Shown in pieces: positions 22,890-34,158 of a stretch of 64,000 nt of DNA. A program made the position numbers and the translations under genes. Positions within the stretch are counted from its first letter, which is position 1. Every line of letters starts with the position of its first letter. Origin of the DNA: Antilocapra americana. Its lineage: Eukaryota > Chordata > Mammalia > Artiodactyla > Antilocapridae. The stretch is from NCBI GenBank assembly GCA_007570785.1, contig ML662445.1, positions 1,414,614-1,478,613 of the forward strand, given 5' to 3'. Below the pieces are notes generated by a model. The model was not told the origin of the DNA. It did no database searches and worked only from the letters and a program-made list of their open reading frames with translations.

Positions 22890-23265
22890 ATACTTAATTG
22901 TCATATTAAAGACTCTTTGCAGGCTGCAGCCGTGGACGGGTAGGGCCCATTAATCATGTGGATAAGGGGCATTGAAATCAAATCTCAATTAAAATCTGTT
23001 CAATAATGTCTCTAATATGTTTTTCAAGCATTAATTTTTTCCCATCGATTCCACACCCCATAAATCAGATATGTTGCCGTGCATGTAATAGTTTATGGAG
23101 GAGAGGATTATGGCTTTATGAAGTTAATGCTGCAGAACCATTTAATTTACACAGGCTAAAGTTTTATGTCTGTTGTTCATTTCTATTATTTTCTTCAGCT
23201 AAAAATTATTTGGGCTATAAAACTAAAACCCAAGTTCATTTTTTCCTCCCCAAACGTCTATATAT
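22890..23265. promoter_or_regulatory. Candidate conserved noncoding island
   Basis: Long repeat-free AT-rich stretch with many homeodomain-type cores (CATTAATCATG at 22949-22959, CAATTAAAATC near 22986, GCATTAATTT near 23029, CATTTAATTT near 23139) and CCCATAAATC. This motif density fits a developmental enhancer but also occurs by chance in AT-rich DNA. Confidence 0.3.
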
Positions 23266-24542
23266 TTAGCAATCAGATTCTTTCAGGTTCCTTTCCCCAA
23301 GTTTAGCTGGGGAAATGACACATGGAAATACAGAAGCCGAGTTCCCTGCAGGCAGAGGAGATGGTGATGCCGGAGGAGAGGGTTTTCCGAATACATGCCT
23401 ACAGTGCTTCAGAGCAGTTTCGCAGAAACTTCTGAAAACACAGTGTTCTCCATCTTTGCTTTTCACTGTCCTCAGGAATCTGTGAAGACTTTACTCTTTC
23501 TGTACAAAAAGCCATATTGACTTCCATAGCAGTTCTGTTGCCTGGTGGTTTGGTGATCTACAGTGGAAACAAAGGTGATTTTATTTTGGAATCAATTACG
23601 TTGATTTCTCCTGGTCACCAGCAAATTCACAAAGGAGATGGAACTCTTCAAAATGCAAGGTGCCAGCTTCCTAATTTTCTGTAACATCGATACTATACTG
23701 AAACCCTCTTCAGCATTGCAAGCCGCTTAAAACAGCTCTGTAAAAAAGCCAGGGATTTCCAAGATGTTGGATGCTATGACAGGAGAGGGGAGCACGGCCA
23801 GAGTGTGGGTCCTCAGCTCCCACACCTGGCTGTGTAATAAGGAACCACAGCCTTCTCATTTGTAAGCCAAGGGTTTGACCTAATTAACGACCTCCCCGTG
23901 GGCTCCATGCTCTGGGGGGCCCCGGAAAACAGCATCTGAGTAATGATTCTGTGACTTCTCACCACCGTATCTCCTTGAAGGCACTCAAAAATTCATTTTG
24001 GACATTTATGTTGTTGCTTGATGAATTTTTATCCCCGTTTTACACCAGAGTGAATTTGAATTTGAGTTATACTATCATGAACTGGGATTCAGATGCACCT
24101 GAATGGTTTTGTTCTAAATCCTTCTTTGAATCATTAGCTGAGGCCGGAGACTGAGGTGTGGAGGGCTTCATCTGTGTCCACTGAAAGTCCCTGACCCGGG
24201 CTGGAGACCGTTCAAGGTCCCACCGGGGACTGTTGAGGCTTCTTGGTGGGCTATTTTTATCAAGTCAATCGGCTCAAAATCCTACTGCCCAGACCTCTTT
24301 ACCTAGTACACAAAGCCCTATGTGTGTGTGTCATAGCTCACTTACAAAATTTCGCTTTTAGAACAGAAATCGTGAAAGAAGGGCAGAGAGCTGCCATGTG
24401 CCCCACATCCAGCCTGGCACGTTGATAGTGTCTTACATCATGTGATGTGTGCTGAGGGCCACTAGCCACAGTGGCTAATGACTTGATTCTTACAGAACTG
24501 GATAGCGGGCAGCATCCTTTATTTCACAATCCTCTACAAAGC
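23266..24542. other. No gene recognised
   Basis: Unique-looking sequence. No repeat named and no supportable coding exon. Confidence 0.45.
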
Positions 24543-24617
24543 TTCATATAGTCAAAGCTATGGTTTTTCCAGTAGTCACATGTGGATGTGAGAGTTGGAC
24601 TGTAAAGAAGGCTGAGT
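24543..24617 (+). mobile_element. BovB LINE internal fragment
   Basis: About 75 bp in the sense orientation matching the part of BovB seen on the minus strand near 42655-42735: GCTATGGTTTTTCCAGTAGT followed by GAGAGTTGGACTGTAAAGAAGG. Confidence 0.75.
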
Positions 24618-27399
24618 GCGTCTGTTTCACTTACTGCATCAATGTTGATACATTATTATGAACGACCATGTTTTATTCAAATTTCTGTATTTTTCAACCT
24701 AATGTTTTTTCTTTTTGCCCAGGATCCTACCTAGGACCCTCTTCCATTCAGTCCTATGTCTCTCAAGACTTCTCAGCTCTGTGAGAGTTTCTCAGACTTT
24801 CCTTAATTTTGATGTTGACAGTTTTGAGTAACAGTGGTCAGGAATTCTGTACAGTGTTTTCTTCCTGATTAGGCTGGGGACATGGGATTCTGGGCAGAAG
24901 ACACAGAGGTGGAGAGTCATTCATACCACATCCTGCCGAGGTGACTTTCGCTGTCAGTGTGAGCTTGACTGTGGAAAGGAGATGTGTGCCCTGTTAACCT
25001 CTGGGAAGGCAGCCAGGCTGAGCAGACCTGCCTGAGCCCTGGGGTCAGGCTCTTGGTCGCGAGAACAGCATCTGCGTTAGTTCCATAGAGTTCGTCTGCC
25101 TGAGAGACCTGTCTCTTCTCCTTTGCGTCTCATTCAGCCAGTGGTTTTGCCCTGCATGCAGTGTAGGCATTTGGTGCTGGAGTGGTGACCCCGTGGTACT
25201 GTGTTTACTGTCTCACTTTGCCCCTGGGCCCCACCTCCCGCCCCAGTTGCTCCTCCCGCCTCTGGCTCACCCTGTCTTCGGCTTCTGGTTTTGCGCACGC
25301 CCGTACTTTGTGACCCTACAAGCCACCCCAGGTCCTCTTGCATGCGTCCTGCCTGAGTTCTGGGATGAGTCACGTCTTAGACGGTGCAGGTTCTTTTCTA
25401 CATCATATTGGAATCCCAGACCTGGGTACCAGGTGTGCCCTTGCTTTTAGACCCTCACAGCTGACAACTGTGAGGCTGCTCTGCAGTGTCCTGGGCTGGG
25501 GCGGGAGCCAGGTTCCAGTGCTGGAGCGATGGTGTGGTGGTACGTGGAGCTGTGGACACTGGTGCGACCCATGGAAAGCTCACGACACAGGTGGGTACGT
25601 ACAGAAATGGTCACGGATGATTACACACGGGGGTCCTTGCTACGTCCGCTGACCCCTGTCCAATCACTGGTCACTTCTGCACCAGATAACTCAAGAAGCT
25701 GAGGATTTCATGGTGGAAAACGTGAAGCCAGTGGACATGAAGGAGAAATCGCAATGTTTGCGGCTGGACGAGGGACGGGGAGATGGACCAGGCCAGGACC
25801 ACATCCCTCGATGGCATCCACGGAACCTGGTGCGTCCTCGGCTGGCAGCTGTCCCTGCACTCGGCTCTGCCTGCTCAGGGTTTCCAGTTTCGCAGGCGAC
25901 CTCCCCCTGCTCGGGGTCCTCATCTCTCAGAGCCCCCAGAGCAGATGAGATGTCTTCATGCCACACTTGAAGGAGTCCCAGTGCACTCACTTCACCAAGA
26001 GTGCTGTGCTAAGTCCTCCCCGTCACCCACCGGCCGCTCAGCCAGGGCTGTGTGCTGTGTCTTCACCCTCACTGAGCACCTGGCATGGTCTGCACCTGCC
26101 CTGGGAGCGTGGGACCAGGTCTGCGGAGGGAGACGTGCATGGTGAAGTGTGAGTGACTCAGAGATGAGTGTGTTCATAGCGGAGCCCTGGTGCCTGGAGG
26201 CCCCGGGGGGGGGGGGGAACCACGGCCGGTCAGGAGGTGGACGGGATGAGGAGGAGGCTGCAAGGGGGCCCACAGGACACAAGGCTGCCGTGGAGTCTGG
26301 GAGTCTGTCTTCCATAAATAAGGATGGTTTTGAGAAGGCGAAGCAGGGCACCTTCCTCAAGGGCCCTGGATGGGAAGGAGGAGCAGGAAGGGACCTCACT
26401 TCGAGGTGAGAACACAGAAGCGTGACCGGCTGGGGGTCAGGGTGGTGGATGGAGAGATGGTCAGAGGTGGTTCAGGGTGTGCCCCAGAGCAGAAGCCTAT
26501 AGGAACCAGCAGAGATTTGGTTGAGGGCGGGGGTCAAGGAGGCCTCTGCTGGTCAGGAGGAGGTGGGGAGCCCTTCCCCGGCATGGACTAGAGGACTGCG
26601 GACTGGAGGAGGCACAGATTTGGGGTTTGGCCATGTCTGGCATACTCATGAGGTGTGCAGGGCGGGGGTGTGCACAGTGGCTGTGCAGCTCAGGGGGCCT
26701 GGGGGCAGTCGCGCGGTGGGAGCTCGGTGCCTACGACTGGACCCAGGCAGACGGGCACTGGATCCAGGCCGGCCCACAGCAAAGACCCTGGATCTGAACC
26801 TCACCCACGTGGCCCAGGGCTGCCCCTCCCTCACGAGGGTGCGGGGAACCTAAACGCGGAGGAGGAAGGGCATTCAGTGATAATATCAGAACTGGGGTGT
26901 GTGGGTCAGTGTGGTCTGCTTCTGGCTCCCTGGGCGCGGCTCGGACACCTCACAGGCACCCATTTGCTCCGGCCCAGCGGAACCAGAAATGCAGCCCGCA
27001 GCCCACTGCTCGCTGCTCCTTCAGTAAAGCTCCCCTGCTTCTATGTCCTTGCCATAAAGCCAATCACAGAGGAACCGTTTGATGTGTGTGTGACTCACAA
27101 ATATAGCCCCCAGGCCGCTGTGCTAAATTAGTAGTAGTTAAGCTCCCATTCATGGGAGCTTGAAATAAAGCGATACCAACGCCTGCCTCCTGCCCCACTC
27201 CCCTGGGGCCTTGCCTTGGCCCGGAAAACCAGGAGACCTTTGGAGGGGTAGGTACGCACTGTATACATTTGGAACCTTTCCAGAAATATTTGGGGGACCT
27301 ATTCATCCTTTTCCTCCCTGCAATGATATAATAGTGTCTGTCACAAGGGTGTTCTTATGCCAACAAATCCCAGTGTCACACGCGGCCGTATAGAAGCTT
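24618..27399. other. No gene recognised; GC-rich unique sequence from about 25000
   Basis: Many 60-160-codon frames overlap on both strands between 25134 and 27131, a typical GC-rich shadow pattern. None has a recognisable domain. A 13-G run lies at 26205-26217. No CpG island of note was seen. Confidence 0.45.
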
Positions 27400-27440
27400 G
27401 AGGTTTTTTTTTTTTTCTTCTTCTTTCTTTTCTTCTCTGA
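27400..27440. repeat. Polypyrimidine tract
   Basis: T-run followed by TTC/TTTC repeats. A TCTTTTCAG follows at 27442-27450, which resembles a splice acceptor, but no exon-like frame follows. Confidence 0.7.
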
Positions 27441-27569
27441 GTCTTTTCAGACTGGAATACTGAAGTCTGAATTAGATGCAAACGGATTCTTTCAGACCTT
27501 CTCCGTGACAATGGGAGCTTGAAAGGAACATATTTGAAAGCTTGAACTGCTCCAGTTTTCTTGCAAAAA

Positions 27570-27800
27570 GACTTAGGTCCCCTGAGTCGGCCAATTATAA
27601 ATTATAGTGTAGGTGAACCCTTTCTCTCCCATTCACTGGAGCTGATTCTGTGTCATTAATGTTACTATGCTGATACCTTGCAAGTAGAGAAAAGGCTTTT
27701 CATATCTCATTAACATTACAGAGAGCTGAAATGAATTATGTGACGGATGAGAGCTACGTCGTAGGTAGAGCTAATTTGGTTCCTACATTTTAATAAGCAC
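27570..27800. promoter_or_regulatory. Candidate conserved noncoding island
   Basis: Repeat-free segment with GGCCAATTATAAATTATAG near 27589, repeated CATTAA cores (27653, 27709) and isolated CpGs (GTGACGGATG, CTACGTCGTAGG). Conservation is inferred from appearance only. Confidence 0.28.
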
Positions 27801-28342
27801 AGCACCAGCCCTCTGCTGTCCCAAAGAGCCGGCTAATCCTCCGGGCTGCTTTGCACTGACCTCATTGGCACAGAGACGCCATTGGCCGAGATTCCAGCTC
27901 TGGTGCACTTGAATCAGCTGGTGTGAAATTCTAGCAGCCCTCTCTCCATGCCAGAATGGGGCTTCATGCTCCCACCCCTTCATCACCCAAGAGGGGAACA
28001 GCATTGTGGAAATTGCTGGTAGAGGCAGAAGCTACAGGCAGAACATCATCAATCTTCAGGGGAAAACATGAGAATTTATACCGAGCTCTGGGTCAGATCT
28101 GTTTCTTTAAATTCTTTCCAAAAATAGGTAACAGGTAATAAATAAGTCAAAACTATAGATTCATCTCAAGGATGATTTATTTGCAAGATTTAAAAAATTC
28201 TTTGGCCATCTACCAGTACCCTATCCCTAGCTGAAAATATATAAATCGTCACAAGAAAAGGGAGTCAGACAAATTTGGAGACTGACCTTGAAAACCATTA
28301 AATTTGTCCGCATTATAGGATGAGAATGCAATTGTCATGTAC
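27801..28342. other. No gene recognised
   Basis: Unique sequence without supported features. Confidence 0.4.
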
Positions 28343-28359
28343 TTTTTTTTTTTTTTTTT
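28343..28359. repeat. Poly(T) tract
   Basis: 17 consecutive T. No element body is recognisable on either side. Confidence 0.85.
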
Positions 28360-28389
28360 GTAAATTCTTAGCTGAATGAATCACTCTCA

Positions 28390-28680
28390 GATAAACACCT
28401 TTGCTTCCATTAGGCATGGCTAGTTATTAGTTATTTACTGTGAATGAATCAAAGAGGCTGAGAGATGTTACAAATAAAAAATGCAGCTGTTTATGCCTTA
28501 AATTCAATTTTAAGCATATATTACAAAAATCCCCACAAGTGTCCCGCTAATTAAATAAGAAGCTATCAAACAAACAAATTACAAACAAACCAAAAAACCG
28601 CATAACTCTCCATCAAGCAATAATCATATTTTTCAAATGAAGGTAATTTTAAAAGGCAATTGATTGCTTTGTGTAATTAG
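28390..28680. promoter_or_regulatory. Candidate conserved noncoding island
   Basis: AT-rich and repeat-free with GTGAATGAATCAAAGAGG (TCF/LEF-like CAAAG), GCAGCTGTTTATGCC (E-box) and GCTAATTAAATAAG. Not verified by alignment. Confidence 0.25.
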
Positions 28681-29324
28681 TTCTAAGATGTCGTTGTTCA
28701 GCAGCCAGCAGGTCAATATGTGGCTAGGATCTCACTGTAGCTTTCATGTCAGGACGGGCATGTCTTGTCATGGCTGTGCCCACATTCTTCCTGTTGAGGT
28801 TTGGTTGATTAATTGTATTAGAGACATGCTCCCTTGCCTTCGCATCAGCCTGTCGCGTTAGCAGTGTCCTCTCTGCGGCAGGCTGCTGGCCCAGCCCTGC
28901 CCTGACCACTCCCCAGCACATAGTCCACGTGGCCTGGGCGCCTCCTGCAAGGGGACACCCACTCCACATGTGTCCACATGTTGTTGCCAAACACACCACG
29001 TGCCAAGGAAATGCTCAGGTACAGACACCTCCACTGGGATGTAGAACTCATGTCTTTCCAATAGAACATCAAAACATAAACTTTTTTTTTAAGATTTTGA
29101 TTATCCGACAGATTTGCTGTAGAATCTAAATGCTGCCTTACTGGAATCTTCTGTCCCACCTAACAATATTTTTTCAGGGTTAACTTTAGTTTTTTATTTA
29201 TGCATGGAAGTCATAGAATTTTTTTTTTTAAGCAAAATTGTCCTCTGTGTGCAGGAAGAGGATTCATGATGATCTCAAAGGCATTCAGTCCCCAGAATAT
29301 AGTTTGAAGTTGGCAGTTCCACAG
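28681..29324. other. No gene recognised
   Basis: Frames near 28724-29159 overlap on both strands without family resemblance. Confidence 0.4.
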
Positions 29325-29339
29325 GAGGGGTGTGTTTTT
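29325..29339. repeat. Target-site duplication, left copy, of a very short L1
   Basis: GAGGGGTGTGTTTTT here and again at 29424-29438, an exact 15-bp match. Confidence 0.85.
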
Positions 29340-29423
29340 TTTTTTTTTTTAATTTTATTTATTTATTTTTTTTATTATTGTTTTTGCCATACATTGTCAT
29401 GATATCACCATGGGTTTACATAT
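29340..29423 (-). mobile_element. Severely 5'-truncated L1 (about 84 bp)
   Basis: On the minus strand only the last ~45 bp of the L1 3' UTR and an A-rich tail remain. The plus-strand text TTTTGCCATACATTGTCATG and ATATCACCATGGGTTTACAT matches the 3' end of the L1 at 3723-4466. A clean 15-bp target-site duplication flanks it. Confidence 0.9.
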
Positions 29424-29438
29424 GAGGGGTGTGTTTTT
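29424..29438. repeat. Target-site duplication, right copy, of the short L1
   Basis: Exact match to 29325-29339. Confidence 0.85.
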
Positions 29439-29984
29439 GAAAGTCTTTCATCTGAAGCTAAAACTGTCTGTTAGTGAAGTATTCTAGAAACCTAGAATGT
29501 CATAAACAAGCAAAGGCCGTGTTTTACGAGCATAAATGAACAATCCCTTGGTGATTCCTTACTGTTTGAACAAGTAGGAGGATGAGGCTTGTTGGCAGCA
29601 GGACTAGGGGCTGAGGTACTGGGGGAGAAGCCACTTTCTGGTACAAAAGTTCAAAAGAAGAATAAAGACCCAAGTCAAGGCAGGGCTGGCTATAAGGTAA
29701 CCCTGCTACATTACTGCTAACCTCCCCAAATACTGTAATCTAGGAGTATTGTTAAGCACATAGTTGAAGGATCAGAGAAGGGAAATCCTTAGAGGTCAGA
29801 ATTGATGAGAAAGAGGAGATCCATGGGATGAGAAACCTTTGTTCTCTGCCTGCAGAGAGGAAGCTGGTCCATGCGGAGGTGGTTCACTGGTGAGAGGGAC
29901 TGCTCCATACCACTGGGGTTTGGGATAAAATGCACACTGACTTTGTGGGGAAAACTTCAAGATAAGATTTTAATTTTAATTGTC
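29439..29984. other. No gene recognised
   Basis: Unique sequence. Confidence 0.4.
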
Positions 29985-29994
29985 TTACTTTGGT

Positions 29995-30190
29995 GGGCTT
30001 CCTTAGTGGTTCAGGCAGTAAAGAATTTGTCTGCCATCCCTGGGTCAGGACGATCCCCTGGAGGAGGAAATGACAACCCACTCCAGTATTGTTGCCTGGA
30101 AAATCCCATGGACAGAGGAGCCTGGCGGGCTACACTATATGAGGTCACAAAGAGTCGGACATGACTGAAGCGACTCAGCATGCATGCATG
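29995..30190 (+). mobile_element. SINE, Bov-tA type
   Basis: GGGCTTCCTTAGTGGTTCAG head with an internal loss of part of the B-box region, then GATCCCCTGGAGGAGGAAAT and GTCGGACATGACTGAAGCGA, with a (TGCA)n tail. An 11-of-12 target-site duplication TTA(C/G)TTTGGTGG lies at 29985-29996 and 30193-30204. Confidence 0.9.
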
Positions 30191-30479
30191 TGTTAGTTTG
30201 GTGGTGAGAAGAAATGGAAATTTTCTTGGGGAGTAAAACTTGGACCTATGCTTCCATAACTATGCAGAGAAGCAGTTTTGAGAGACACAAACCCAGAACG
30301 AAAATCACTCTACATTGTGGAACTCGGCACATGTGCACCAGCCAACAGGACCATGAAAACAAAGACCCACTGAGCATGCAGGTACTGGAATTACTGCACT
30401 GACCACGATGGGAGTGCACTCAGTGTGTTTAAAGAAAATAACTGGATCTTAAAAAAAGAAGCAACAAGAGGCTGACAAA
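30191..30479. other. No gene recognised
   Basis: Short unique stretch. Confidence 0.35.
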
Positions 30480-31680
30480 TTGGACAAAGTAATTTTAATT
30501 AAAAACATCAGACAAATTTCATAAGATAGAATTGAAATTAGAAACTTACTCAGGAATTGCTGAGCAATTAATCAAAGCTGAGCTGGAAGGTAGAGTCAAA
30601 TGCAGCACAAAGAGAAAAAGAAATTAAAAAAATTGAGACTATAAAATACAGATTGTAAAGTATGGAATAGTGTAGAGTGAGAAGCTTAAATATATTCCTG
30701 ATGAAAATTCCAGGAGAGATAATATAGAAAATGAGAGAGAGGCAATAATCTGAGAGTCACAGCTAAAATTTCCCTTATTTAATGGAAGATACCAATCCTC
30801 AGATTTGAGAGGTCCAGTGAATTCCAAACAGCATATATCAGAATATATATGCATTTAGTTGCATTGCAATAAAACTGCAGAACTTTGAAAAGCAGCCCCC
30901 TGAGAAGAGAAAGTTTTCGTACTTAGAAATAAGACATGCTGCCTACGGCTGAAGTGCAGATCAGAAGACAGCAGAGACCTCTGAGGGAGACAACTGTCCT
31001 CACCTCTGTCTGCTGGAGAGAAGGGCTGGATGGTGGTGCTTCCAGAAAGACAAGCTGAAACCCTGTACAATTTCTTTTTTTGTAAAATTTGAAAACCTTA
31101 TTCTTAAATTTACATGAAAATTCAGGGGACCTAGACTAACTAAACAGGCTTAAAAAAGAGAAAAAGAACAACAAAGTTAGAGGACTTTGATACCACTTGA
31201 TTCAAGACTTACTGTAAAGCTGTATTAGTCATTCAGCCATGTCTGACTCTTGGCAACCCCATGGCCGGTAGCACACGGGGCTCCTCTGTCTCCTCCATCC
31301 ATGGATTTTCCAGGCAAGAATATTCGAGTGGGTTGCCATTTCCTTCTCCATGGAATCTTCCCAACCCAGAGATTGAAACCGCATCTCCTGTGCTGGCAAG
31401 CAGATTCTTTACCAACTGAGCCACCAGGGCAGCTATCGACCTATTAATATCATAATCAAGATGGTGCTGCACAGGATGGAGATGGGAATTTAGATCCCCG
31501 GAAAAGAGTGATCCAGAATAAACCGACTCACATAGGACCAACTAATCTTTGCCAAAGGTACCAAGTCTTATTTCATAAGACAAGGATTAGACATGGTTTT
31601 CTTAACTAAGAGAAACAAGTCACAACTCACAAAAGAAAAGGGAAATTGAATTTTATCAAAATTTAAAAAAACAGGTAAGA
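30480..31680 (+). mobile_element. Old mammalian L1 remnant, broken by a SINE
   Basis: Sense-strand landmarks of an old L1 are CCAGTGAATTCCAAACAGCA near 30814 and, from about 31100, TACATGAAAATTCAGGGGAC, AACAAAGTTAGAGGACTTTG and GATTCAAGACTTACTGTAAA. After the SINE the L1 text resumes with AATAAACCGACTCACATAGG and TCTTTGCCAAAGGTACCAAG. Heavily diverged with no usable frame. The 5' half (30480-31060) is less certain than the rest. Confidence 0.65.
31227..31434 (-). mobile_element. SINE, Bov-tA type, nested in the old L1
   Basis: Plus-strand text runs from GTCATTCAGCCATGTCTGAC through GGGTTGCCATTTCCTTCTCC to CTGAGCCACCAGGGCAGC, i.e. a near full-length minus-strand copy. Confidence 0.92.
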
Positions 31681-32216
31681 AAATAAAAAAGCAGTTTGAA
31701 GTCTAGGGGGAAATGCTGGTTGTGAAAAAGCACTTGTACTTAGAAAGATACAACAGAGGTGAGCACTAACAGTGGGAGCTCGATTTGCTGTCACTGAGGG
31801 GCTGATTGCAGAAGTCTGGATGTTGTCTGGAGTCATCTGACCACTTTCTGAATAAGACAGAGTCAGGATGGTGAACAGAAAACCATAGGGAAGTCAAATG
31901 CCCAGCTGGGGACCGTGGAACTCATTCTGTGAGCCAGGGAAACCATCTCTGTAAATAAGGGTTTGGGATGGAAAGGGCTTCTGAAGTCAGATGCGTATAT
32001 CAAGACTGTCTAAGAAACTGACTCAGGGGCTGCTGAAGAGCCCAAGGCAGAAGGTTCTGGAAAGGTGCAGATGCCCTGGGGGTGTGTGCTGTGTGTCACG
32101 AGCCCTCCAGGAGCATGGCACAGCTCATGCCATGTTGAATGACGTGTTGCAGACTCATGGCTTGAGTTCAGATTTCAACAAAGGGTAAAATAAATCCTTA
32201 GAAGTTTAACTCTCCA
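31681..32216. other. No gene recognised
   Basis: Unique sequence. Confidence 0.4.
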
Positions 32217-32229
32217 CACTTCATCTTTA
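32217..32229. repeat. Target-site duplication, left copy, of a SINE
   Basis: CACTTCATCTTTA, repeated exactly at 32459-32471. Confidence 0.8.
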
Positions 32230-32458
32230 GGGATTCGCAGGTGGCACTAGTGGTAAAGAACTGCCAATGCAGTAGGTGTAAGAGATGTGGGTTTGATCCC
32301 TGGGTTGGGAGGATGCCCTGGAGGAGTGCATGACAACCCACTCCAGTATTCTTGCCTGGAGAATCCCATGGACAGAGGAACCTGGTGGGCTACAGTCCAC
32401 AGCGTCACAAAGTGTCGGACAAGACTGAAGTGACTTATCACATATGCATGCACACATG
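32230..32458 (+). mobile_element. SINE, Bov-tA type, with perfect target-site duplication
   Basis: GATTCGCAGGTGGCACTAGT head, GGTTTGATCCCTGGG, CTTGCCTGGAGAATCCCATG, GTGTCGGACAAGACTGAAGT, and a (TGCA/CA)n tail to 32458. Confidence 0.93.
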
Positions 32459-32471
32459 CACTTCATCTTTA
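32459..32471. repeat. Target-site duplication, right copy, of a SINE
   Basis: Exact match to 32217-32229. Confidence 0.8.
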
Positions 32472-33987
32472 AGGACATCTACTCATGAAACTGGCAGGCT
32501 GTTGACTACAAAGGTGAATCCTGTTACAACGAGAGCAACCACAGCAGCTTGCTTCTGCCATGCACCTGCATAAAAGCCACACATGTGTGATTAGATGGTG
32601 GACCCGTCATGGGAGAGATGCAGACGTCCAGTTCTGGCAGTGGTGTCTGAACGGACACCTGGGTCTGGTTTGTAGGCTGTCCTCACCTTCCACATGACAG
32701 CCACCACATGGGCTATTCCAGAAATCTGTGTTTGTAAGTCATGTGTGATGATAAAAATAAAGTGTTCTGATTCAGCTGGGGAGCCTATTTGTGGACATGA
32801 GATGGAAAGAGTCCCATTAGGACGATTCATTCTTAGATTATTATTTTCTGTAAGCTTTAGTGTTCCAAAAAGATTTTATTTTCATGTGAAGTGCCTGATT
32901 CTGCAGTCTTCAGTAAGGCAATAACTTTTCATTAACTTCATTTTTCATTTTTATCTTTCTTTGAGTGTTGCAGAACATAGCATATGATTTTGAATGTCAT
33001 GTAATAACAACTCTCTAAAATTATCTGCCCTTACTTCCATTTGACACTAATATTTGATATGTTAAGTTAAGCAGATCTACAAATGTGGGTCTACATCATT
33101 TTGCCTCGGGTGATAATAAGAGCTGTCAGTTTTACATTTTCTCATTGAATTCATGTGGATAATGACTACTGATTTTTTTTATTAAAAAATGTAAATGTGT
33201 GTGTGTGTTGAGAGAGGGAGAATGAGAAAGAATTTCAATTCGCACCAAAAAAAGGAAAAGCAGTATTTCATATTTTTGATTTGTTTTTAAAATGGTTTAA
33301 ATTTTCAAGATGGGAATTAAAAGTGGCTTCTAATTTAAAACAATCTGCTGACTTACTTCCATTTTTAAAATTAATGTGGATTCACAATAAAAGTTTCATG
33401 CATTTAAAAATGTGTATATTGTTTGGTCATGTTGAAACAAGCAATATTGGTACATGGTTTGCAAAGTAAAGGAAGACTCATAATGAGAAAAAAAGCCCTT
33501 GACTCCTCCCATACTATGTTTGCTCTCAAGGGAACCACTTTTAAGGTTCCAGCTTTAGTATATAATGTGTGGAATTACTGGTTGATTTGCGCTTTCTGAC
33601 CCTGGGGTGGTTTATCTGCAATGACCCTCTCACTGTGGTTACAGCACATTCTCTGTAACCCTCTGTAAAGTGTGTCTTCATCCATTTCTTGTTTTCTCAG
33701 TGACAGACATCTCTTGAGTGCCTACTTTGTGAGAAGAGGGTCTCAGAATCCCTGTTCTTCTCTGTTATCCTTCTCTTATCCATCTCCCTAACCCCCATCC
33801 TCTGTTATTTTACCTTTTAAGTTGTCAGGATTGACATCATTCACTTACTGTTTCCCTCTAATTGCATCTGAATTTTCTAAGCTTGATAGGTAGATTCTAA
33901 TGGTTGAAATTGGTGGAGAGTTTTGAAGCCCGTGGATGTGAAGTGCTGCTCTGGTAGGATCAGGCAGCAGCCAGTGAGGGCACCCAC
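32472..33987. other. No gene recognised; AT-rich
   Basis: A short TG run lies at 33196-33211. TCTCTTGAGTGCCTACTTTG near 33710 resembles a MIR or L2 3' block but is isolated. Nothing coding is supported. Confidence 0.4.
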
Positions 33988-34158
33988 AGGAGAAGGCAAG
34001 AGGAGAAGGGGTGGCAGAGGATGAGATGTTTGGATGGCATCATTGGCCCAATAGACATGAGTCTGAGCAAACTCCAGGAGACAGTGAAGGATTAGTGTGC
34101 TGCTGTCCATGGGGTCGCCAGAAGTTGCACATGATTTAGCAGCTGAACAGCAACAGTG
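33988..34158 (+). mobile_element. BovB LINE 3'-terminal fragment
   Basis: GGAGAAGGGGTGGCAGAGGA, GATGTTTGGATGGCATCATT, AACTCCAGGAGACAGTGAAG, and terminal TTTAGCAGCTGAACAGCAAC. Diverged, with an internal deletion before the GTGTGCTGCTGTCCAT block. Confidence 0.8.

Noticed and set aside
26205..26217. Run of 13 G as a G-quadruplex site
   Set aside because: A single homopolymer without further G-tracts nearby; it may also be a sequencing-sensitive length.
27442..27460. Polypyrimidine tract plus TTTTCAG resembling a splice acceptor
   Set aside because: No open, conserved-looking exon or donor site follows.
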